DNA from: Candidatus Zixiibacteriota bacterium
Lineage (GTDB): Bacteria; Zixibacteria; MSB-5A5; GN15; JAAZOE01
Length of the DNA: 6,891 bases
Direction: 5' to 3'
NCBI GenBank assembly: GCA_028700875.1
Contig: JAQVRW010000168.1
Coordinates: 1-6,891, forward strand
Shown here: positions 1-4,129 of the stretch, in pieces
How the letters are laid out: each line of letters starts with the position of its first letter
How positions within the stretch are numbered: position 1 is the stretch's first letter
The notes under the pieces: generated by a model
What the model was told of the DNA's origin: nothing
What the model saw: the letters and a program-made list of their open reading frames with translations, nothing else
The model's database searches: none
Position numbers and translations under genes: made by a program

Positions 1-2
1 GG

Positions 3-680
3 GGAGTGGCGGCCGAGGAAGTAATACAAAAACGGTCGTCGGTCCAGACGGGGAGAAGCGACAGCACGGCGTCAACCCGCAAACGCCTCTACGTTCCTCC
101 GGGAGTGAATACGGAATCGGATCTTGGAAAGTCGATCGTTGTGCGGGGAGAAACGCGCCGGGAGGACACATCATCCGCAAGCGCACAGAGTGCGCCATCG
201 GAGTTGGAAAAGAAAGCCGGCCAACTGAAGGCGCAAGCTGTCGAGGAGTTGGGTAAGCTGGGATACAACAACGCCATCGTTCCGGCTGGGAAGCCATCGG
301 TGGTACATAGAACAACGACGCTGCAATCACAGTATAAGGCCGCGCTGGCTTACTACAAGCCGATGTCTGGCTTGACAAGCGGTTTTGCCGCGAAACCGAA
401 GGGGAGTGACTCCACGGCGGCGGTGCGGTTCGTCTACGGTCGCGCCAATGGTATGCGGGAATCGAGCGATTTCGACGATCAAACCGTCAAGCTGTATCTA
501 ACTGCCCGGTCCGGGTATGACCTGTACCGATTGACCGGCGAGAAGTCGTATTATGATCGAGCGGTGTCGGCGAGGGATTCATTGATGCGGTTTCTCGACC
601 GATATGCCGGGGATCTCGAGAAGGGCCAAACCGCGAAAGCGTATCGCGAGGAACTGCGGCAACTGAGTTTCCAGGAGTAA
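3..680 (+). CDS. Unrecognised protein, 3' part of a gene that begins upstream of the window
   Basis: The frame is open from the first complete codon to TAA at 678-680. A GTG lies at position 6, but the only purine-rich stretch before it (bases 1-5) touches it directly, so it is a poor start and the gene most likely enters from outside; the N-terminus is therefore missing. About 225 residues are visible. The first hundred or so are rich in Ser, Thr, Lys, Arg, Glu and Ala with few hydrophobics, as in a disordered or linker region. From about residue 108 the chain looks helical and Tyr/Ala/Leu-rich (QYKAALAYYKP, then YLTARSGYDLYRLTGEKSYY and RDSLMRFLDRY), with spacing that loosely recalls TPR-type helical pairs, but I cannot assign a family. 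No signal peptide or membrane segment is visible in this part. Only 21 bp separate its stop from the pcm start, so the two are probably co-transcribed. The reading frame is well supported; function is unknown. Confidence 0.7.
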   Translation, partial: GVAAEEVIQKRSSVQTGRSDSTASTRKRLYVPPGVNTESDLGKSIVVRGETRREDTSSASAQSAPSELEKKAGQLKAQAVEELGKLGYNNAIVPAGKPSVVHRTTTLQSQYKAALAYYKPMSGLTSGFAAKPKGSDSTAAVRFVYGRANGMRESSDFDDQTVKLYLTARSGYDLYRLTGEKSYYDRAVSARDSLMRFLDRYAGDLEKGQTAKAYREELRQLSFQE

Positions 681-701
681 TCATATCGGGGGCGGGGGGA
701 G

Positions 702-1364
702 ATGAGCCTGTTCGGAAAAGAAGACAAGGCCGTCGAAGACGAATACCGTCGCCAACGCCTGCAAATGGTCCAGCGTCAACTGGCCGGGCGCGACGTCCGC
801 GATCCGGCGGTGCTTGACGCCATGCGGCGTGTTCCCCGTCATCTGTTTGTCCCGCCCGAATGCCGTCACGAAGCCTACGATGATTATCCTCTCGCGATCG
901 GGTACGGTCAGACCATCTCCCAGCCGTATATCGTCGCCTCCATGACCGAGTTTTTGCTGCCCGACAAAAGCAAGCGCGTGTTCGAGATCGGAACCGGGTC
1001 CGGATACCAAACGGCCGTGCTGGCGGAACTTTTCGGGCAGGTCGTGACGGTAGAGATCGTTCCGGAACTATCGGAGCGCGCGCAGGGGATTTTGCGGGGA
1101 TTGGGATACGCCAATATCGTGTTCCACGTCGGCGATGGCCTGACGGTTCCGGCCGAGTCGGAAAAGTTCGAAGCAATCATCGCGACGGCCGCCCCGGAGA
1201 TCGCGCCGGAGGAACTGAGCGATCGTCTTTTACCGGGAGGGCGGCTGATTCTCCCCGTCGGGAAAACCACTCAATATCTCCAACTGGTGACCCGCGACGC
1301 CGCCGGCAAGATTCATTATGAAACGTTGTACGCGGTCCGTTTTGTTCCCTGGCAGCGGCAATAA
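702..1364 (+). CDS. pcm: Protein-L-isoaspartate(D-aspartate) O-methyltransferase (PCMT)
   Basis: This cytoplasmic repair enzyme uses S-adenosylmethionine to methylate the carboxyl group of L-isoaspartyl residues in aged proteins, which lets them revert to normal aspartate. The 220-residue product shows the family motifs in order: MVQRQLAGRDVRDPAVLDAM (22-41), a VPRHLFVP segment (44-51), the hallmark GYGQTISQPYIVA (67-79) with the conserved Ser73 region near the substrate, SAM-binding motif I FEIGTGSGYQTAVLA (94-108), the post-I strand VVTVEIVPEL (114-123), GDG (144-146), motif II FEAIIATAA (156-164), LLPGGRLILPVG (176-187) and the C-terminal VRFVP (212-216). Length fits bacterial PCMTs. About 20 charged residues precede the usual family N-terminus. 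The G-rich stretch before ATG 702 sits very close to the codon, so Met22 (ATG at 765) is an alternative start, although it has no better ribosome site. The gene follows the unknown gene by 21 bp. The usual surE or nlpD neighbours are not in this window. Confidence 0.95.
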   Translation: MSLFGKEDKAVEDEYRRQRLQMVQRQLAGRDVRDPAVLDAMRRVPRHLFVPPECRHEAYDDYPLAIGYGQTISQPYIVASMTEFLLPDKSKRVFEIGTGSGYQTAVLAELFGQVVTVEIVPELSERAQGILRGLGYANIVFHVGDGLTVPAESEKFEAIIATAAPEIAPEELSDRLLPGGRLILPVGKTTQYLQLVTRDAAGKIHYETLYAVRFVPWQRQ

Positions 1365-1437
1365 TCGGTCATCCTCTCGAAAATGGAAACCTTCGTCGGC
1401 GATCTCTCGTACCATTAACTGAGACGTGATGATTGCC

Positions 1438-1445
1438 AAAGGAGG
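1438..1445 (+). promoter_or_regulatory. Shine-Dalgarno site that fixes the PspC gene start
   Basis: AAAGGAGG lies 5 bases before ATG 1451. The frame extends 5' to a TTG at 1433, but that codon has no ribosome site of its own and this Shine-Dalgarno would fall inside the coding sequence, so ATG 1451 is the start. Confidence 0.85.
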
Positions 1446-1450
1446 ACGAT

Positions 1451-1885
1451 ATGAGCGACATCCGGCGGTTGTATTTATCGCAGACCAACAAGGTGATCGC
1501 GGGAGTCTGCGGGGGAATCGGTGAGTACCTCGGGATCGACCCCGTTTTTATCCGCATCATCACGGTGCTTCTGGCGCTGTTCAACGGCGTCGGTCTGATC
1601 GGATATCTTATCGCATGGGTAGCCATGCCCAAGCGGCCGATCGAAGCCGAGACCGAAACCGCACCGGTCCAGAAGTTCGACAATTCATCGTGGAACCGTT
1701 ATCTGCCGGGGGCGATTCTGATTCTGGTGGGAGTTTATTTTCTGCTGGATATGCACTTTTGGTGGTGGCACATGGAACGGTACTGGCCGCTGCTGTTGAT
1801 CATCGCCGGCGCGCTGTTAATAGTCCATTTCTTCCACAAGAACAACAGCCACAAGGAGGGCGTCAATGAATCCAGCCAGATTTAG
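1451..1885 (+). CDS. PspC-domain inner-membrane protein with C-terminal LiaI/LiaF-like helical pair
   Basis: The product has 144 residues. Residues 5-60 form a classic PspC domain: RRLYLSQTNKVIAGVCGGIG, then EYLGIDPVFIRIITVLLALF and a transmembrane helix (about 34-58) ending in AWVAMP. A polar acidic linker (61-80) follows, then two more hydrophobic segments (about 85-106 and 111-128) of the form GAILILVGVYFLL...YWPLLLIIAGALLIV, which matches the LiaI/LiaF-like membrane module (DUF5668 type). PspC proteins take part in envelope-stress responses; in enterobacteria PspC with PspB senses membrane damage and recruits PspA. No pspA, pspB or pspF is present here, so the partners are unknown and the role is inferred from domains alone. 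The stop (1883-1885) lies inside the next gene, a 20-bp overlap that suggests translational coupling. The 86-bp gap after pcm holds no terminator or convincing promoter, so read-through from pcm is plausible. Confidence 0.9.
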   Translation: MSDIRRLYLSQTNKVIAGVCGGIGEYLGIDPVFIRIITVLLALFNGVGLIGYLIAWVAMPKRPIEAETETAPVQKFDNSSWNRYLPGAILILVGVYFLLDMHFWWWHMERYWPLLLIIAGALLIVHFFHKNNSHKEGVNESSQI

Positions 1886-2750
1886 GTGGGGAGTGCTGTT
1901 CATCCTGGCCGGTGTGCTTTTGCTGTTGAACAACATGGATCGGTTGGATTGGTGGGTCTGGGCCGACATTCTCAACCTCTGGCCGTTGCTGTTGATCGCG
2001 ATCGGCGTGGAAAAGATATTTACCCGCACCAAGGCCGAGTTCGTGGCCTATTTGTCGTCGCTGGCGTTGGCGGGAGTGATCGTCTGGGTGGCGTTCAGCG
2101 GCGCGAACGCCTATGGTACCAGCGATCGGGATTCGGAAAAGGCGTCTGATTCGAAGATCAATACCCTGGTCAGCCGGATCGAGATGAAGAAAAACAACCT
2201 GCATCTCGGGGGAACAACCGGCCGCGCCTATACGGCCCGCTACGGCAACCGGTATCGCGCGCCGGAAGTGGATTATACGGTCGACGGAACCACCGGGAAG
2301 CTGACCATCACCGACCGTCAGCGGTGGCGGTGGATACAGATCGGCCATCGGTTATCCAATGCTCTGGATATCGATCTGACCGAATCGGTGCCGATCCGTT
2401 TGACCTGCGAGGGGGAAACGGCCGATATGCGGCTCGATTGCCGCGATTTGATGCTGGAAGAACTGACCGTATCGTCCGAGAGCGGCAGAGTCGGGATTAC
2501 GCTGGGCCGCACCGTCGATCGGACCAAAGTGTCGCTGAAAGGGGAGGACGCCGATTTTCGTCTGACGTTGCCCGACAATTGTGCGCTTCGGGTGGAGGGC
2601 GGAAACGCCGATATCGCCCGGTTCCTGAACCGGATAGGATTGATCGGATCAGGTTCGACATTTACGGTGGAAGGGTATGATACGCTATCCCCCAAGATCG
2701 ATCTCGATCTGTCACCGGATATTTCGCAATTGACGATTGACTATTTCTAA
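1866..2750 (+). CDS. LiaF-like membrane protein with C-terminal beta-rich (toastrack/DUF4097-like) domain
   Basis: The product has 294 residues. The start at ATG 1866 is set by AAGGAGGG at 1853-1860 inside the end of the upstream gene. Three hydrophobic segments are visible: about 9-23 (GVLFILAGVLLLLNN), 34-51 (containing NLWPLLLIAIGVEKIF) and 58-78. The first two repeat the helical-pair module at the C-terminus of the PspC protein. From about residue 95 onward the chain is soluble and made of short alternating beta strands (TADMRLDCRDLMLEELTVSS, GRVGITLG, TKVSLKGEDADFRLTLP, ALRVEGGNADIARF, PKIDLDLSPDISQLTIDYF). This stacked-strand pattern is typical of the LiaF C-terminal/DUF4097 'toastrack' fold. 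LiaF-type proteins modulate membrane-stress signalling, but no sensor kinase or response regulator is nearby. With the overlapping PspC gene it probably forms one membrane complex; that is inference. Domain assignment is by pattern, not by search. Confidence 0.82.
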   Translation: MNPARFRWGVLFILAGVLLLLNNMDRLDWWVWADILNLWPLLLIAIGVEKIFTRTKAEFVAYLSSLALAGVIVWVAFSGANAYGTSDRDSEKASDSKINTLVSRIEMKKNNLHLGGTTGRAYTARYGNRYRAPEVDYTVDGTTGKLTITDRQRWRWIQIGHRLSNALDIDLTESVPIRLTCEGETADMRLDCRDLMLEELTVSSESGRVGITLGRTVDRTKVSLKGEDADFRLTLPDNCALRVEGGNADIARFLNRIGLIGSGSTFTVEGYDTLSPKIDLDLSPDISQLTIDYF

Positions 2751-2773
2751 TGTCTCGAGATAGATGGTTCAGG

Positions 2774-2804
2774 ACCCCCGGTCATGGCGGCCGGGGGTTT
2801 TTTT
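2774..2804 (+). terminator. Strong rho-independent terminator after the LiaF-like gene
   Basis: ACCCCCGG (2774-2781) pairs perfectly with CCGGGGGT (2791-2798) around a 9-base loop, and the stem runs into a 7-T tract (2798-2804). It begins 23 bases after the stop of the LiaF-like gene and closes the pcm-PspC-LiaF-like unit. It ends only 30 bases before the next start codon. Confidence 0.92.
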
Positions 2805-2807
2805 ATG

Positions 2808-2813
2808 TATATT
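2808..2813 (+). promoter_or_regulatory. Possible -10 element for the solute-binding lipoprotein gene
   Basis: TATATT lies just after the terminator T-tract and 21 bases before ATG 2835. It is the best -10 match between terminator and gene, but no recognisable -35 box lies 15-19 bp upstream, where the terminator stem is. If used, the leader would be only about 15 bases, just enough for the Shine-Dalgarno AAAGGAGG at 2823-2830. Weak call. Confidence 0.25.
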
Positions 2814-2834
2814 GGCGGCGACAAAGGAGGTCGG

Positions 2835-3596
2835 ATGAAACAGGCGGCGGCAACGGTAATTATCGCGGCGGGGCTGATGATCATAGTCCTCGGGTGCGGA
2901 CGGAAGGCGGAATCCACGCTGGAGCGGGTCGAACGAACCAAGATTCTGCGGGTGGGGACCGATGCCACCTACCCGCCCTTCGAGACGATCAACACCGCCA
3001 CTGGCCGGCCCGAGGGGTTCGACATCGACTTGATCACCTCTGTTTGCGACCGCTTGGGATGGAAACCGGAATTCATCGTGACGCCGTTCGACGGCATCGT
3101 TCCGGGGCTGACCGGAGAAAAGTACGACCTCATTATTTCCTCCTTCACCATGACGCCGGGACGGGCCGGGGCGGTTCGCTTTTCCGACCCATATTATGAC
3201 GCCGGGCAGTCGATCGCCGTCCCGCTGGACAACATGACGATCAAAGCCCTGGGCGATCTGAGCGGGAAGAAAATCGGGGTTCAGTTGGGAACGACGGGGG
3301 AACGGTTGGCCGGAACGCTGGCGGGGGTCGACGTTATTTCCTTCGAGAATATCGGGTCGGCCTTCATCGATATGGAAAACGGCAAGCTCGACGCCGTGAT
3401 CAACGACCTGCCGACGTCCAATGAGATCATCGGCACTCGGGGACGGGCCAAAATCGTGGCCGAGGGATTGTCGGACGAGAAATATGCCATGGCGGTGCGA
3501 TTAGCCGATACGGCCCTGGTTACGGCAATCAATAAGGCTCTGGCGGAACAGAGGCAATCCGGGCTGATTGAGACGCTGCAAAAGAAGTGGTTTTGA
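2835..3596 (+). CDS. Amino-acid-type ABC transporter substrate-binding lipoprotein (family 3 SBP)
   Basis: The start is ATG 2835, four bases after AAAGGAGG (2823-2830). An in-frame ATG at 2784 lies inside the terminator hairpin and is rejected. The 253-residue product has a lipoprotein signal: a hydrophobic stretch (4-19), then the lipobox VLGC with Cys21 as the lipidation site, so it should be anchored on the periplasmic side of the envelope. The mature part is a full family 3 domain: LRVGTDATYPPFE (38-50), GFDIDLI (61-67), FDGIVPGL (85-92), YDLIISSFTMTPGR (97-110), FSDPYYDAGQ (116-125), the second lobe GKKIGVQLGTTGE (144-156), LDAVINDLPTS (185-195) and a C-terminal helix. In relatives, the Arg equivalent to Arg110 binds the ligand carboxylate and the Asp equivalent to Asp191 binds its amino group; both are kept, so an amino acid ligand is likely, though the side-chain preference cannot be read. 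No permease or ATPase gene flanks it, so it either docks on a transporter encoded elsewhere or acts as a sensor. Confidence 0.93.
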   Translation: MKQAAATVIIAAGLMIIVLGCGRKAESTLERVERTKILRVGTDATYPPFETINTATGRPEGFDIDLITSVCDRLGWKPEFIVTPFDGIVPGLTGEKYDLIISSFTMTPGRAGAVRFSDPYYDAGQSIAVPLDNMTIKALGDLSGKKIGVQLGTTGERLAGTLAGVDVISFENIGSAFIDMENGKLDAVINDLPTSNEIIGTRGRAKIVAEGLSDEKYAMAVRLADTALVTAINKALAEQRQSGLIETLQKKWF

Positions 3597-3603
3597 GCGT
3601 GTC

Positions 3604-3642
3604 AGGGAGGCCCCAAGGATGCTCCGGACCTCCCTTTAATTT
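3604..3642 (+). terminator. Probable intrinsic terminator after the solute-binding gene
   Basis: AGGGAGG (3604-3610) pairs with CCTCCCT (3629-3635). After a 1x1 mismatch, two further inner C-G pairs can form, leaving an open loop. A broken T-rich run (TTTAATTT) follows. It starts 7 bases after the TGA. The stem is good but the T-tract is interrupted, so termination may be partial. Confidence 0.6.
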
Positions 3643-3890
3643 CTATTGTTACCCCCGCAACGACCCCGGCCGCAAAATGTGGAAGCCGGATTCACAAGTG
3701 TGCAGAGATTTTCATCTATCACGGTTTTGGCGCGGGTGTGCTGAACCTGAACAGCCTTCTTTTTTTCGCCGGAACATCACCTCTTGGTTTAATCAGGGCT
3801 ATATTTGTCGTACTTCAAATGGTTGTTCCGCCAAGAGTCGTAATCCATTGATTCTTAAGGCGATAATTTTCCACGGGAACCACAAATTGC
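3643..3890. other. Intergenic stretch with no gene recognised
   Basis: About 250 bp between the terminator-like hairpin and the promoter at 3891. It is visibly more AT-rich than the flanking genes. One + frame stays open across it (from a GTG at 3587 to 3901), but its translation is rich in Cys, Pro, Asn and Trp with no domain-like pattern, and it begins inside the preceding gene without a ribosome site. A seven-T run (3760-3766) follows a 4-bp hairpin (GCTG 3740-3743 with CAGC 3752-3755), which is too short to call a terminator. No tRNA or known structured RNA is recognised. Confidence 0.5.
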
Positions 3891-3918
3891 TTGACAGTTA
3901 GCCGATGCAAGTTATATT
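3891..3918 (+). promoter_or_regulatory. Sigma70-type promoter upstream of the giant secreted-protein gene
   Basis: A perfect TTGACA -35 box (3891-3896) is followed, after a 16-bp spacer, by TATATT (3913-3918). Transcription would start near 3925. The next coding sequence on this strand is the large exported protein at 4130, giving a 5' leader of roughly 200 bases. The match is strong by eye; the target gene is inferred from position. Confidence 0.7.
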
Positions 3919-3922
3919 TTGT

Positions 3923-4129
3923 CGGGGAGTAGGATAGGACCCCACCTCGATTTTCCCCGTACTCGCGCCGGCAGGTCATTTGGTTTGCATTTACGCATCC
4001 GGTATGCTATATGATAACCTGTCGGGAAAAAACTGATGATGACTATATACGCATTTTTGACACACCAGGGGGGCTTTCTTAACGTGATGGTTGGTTATTG
4101 CTCTGGTGACAAACCTTTTGGGAGGACCT
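3923..4129 (+). promoter_or_regulatory. Long 5' leader with a predicted hairpin, upstream of the repeat-protein gene
   Basis: Starting at the expected transcript 5' end, CGGGGA (3923-3928) can pair with TCCCCG (3954-3959). A competing pairing joins GAGTA (3927-3931) with TACTC (3960-3964). The two pairings overlap and exclude each other. I recognise no known riboswitch class. The leader ends with the Shine-Dalgarno GGGAGG (4120-4125), four bases before ATG 4130. Confidence 0.35.
3985..4013 (+). promoter_or_regulatory. Possible second, more proximal promoter
   Basis: TTGCAT (3985-3990) and TATATG (4008-4013) are separated by 17 bp, and TGC directly before the -10 box gives an extended -10 (TGn) arrangement. 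This would shorten the leader of the downstream gene to about 110 bases. It is weaker than the promoter at 3891; both could be used. Confidence 0.35.

Noticed and set aside
487..1176. Minus-strand 229-codon frame opposite pcm, and other minus-strand frames over 1863-2348 and 2318-2695
   Set aside because: Low-complexity Arg/Pro/Ser-rich translations opposite genes with clear homology; typical shadows in GC-rich sequence.
1433..1450. TTG start for the PspC protein
   Set aside because: There is no ribosome site before TTG 1433, while AAAGGAGG sits at the right distance before ATG 1451, where family members also begin.
2737..2765. TTGACT (2737-2742) with ATAGAT (2760-2765) as promoter for the lipoprotein gene
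   Set aside because: The -10 is poor and the transcript would run straight into the terminator at 2774; kept only as a remote attenuation possibility.
2784..2834. Extended N-terminus of the solute-binding protein from ATG 2784
   Set aside because: The extra 17 codons lie in the terminator hairpin and would contain the Shine-Dalgarno; a start at 2835 gives a proper lipoprotein signal.
3740..3766. Hairpin plus seven T's resembling a terminator
   Set aside because: The stem is only 4 bp, with CT between stem and T-run, and no gene ends just upstream.
3587..3901. 104-codon + strand frame after the solute-binding gene
   Set aside because: It begins inside the preceding gene without a ribosome site, crosses a terminator-like hairpin, and its product has no recognisable pattern.
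3995..4007. GCAT-N5-ATGC inverted repeat in the spacer of the second promoter candidate as an operator
   Set aside because: Four-base half-sites are expected by chance in a region of this size; no second copy was seen nearby.
4057..4085. TTGACA (4057-4062) with TAACGT (4080-4085), a possible third promoter
   Set aside because: The -35 is perfect and spacing is 17 bp, but the -10 matches only three of six consensus bases and lies less than 50 bases from the start codon; too weak to list as a feature.
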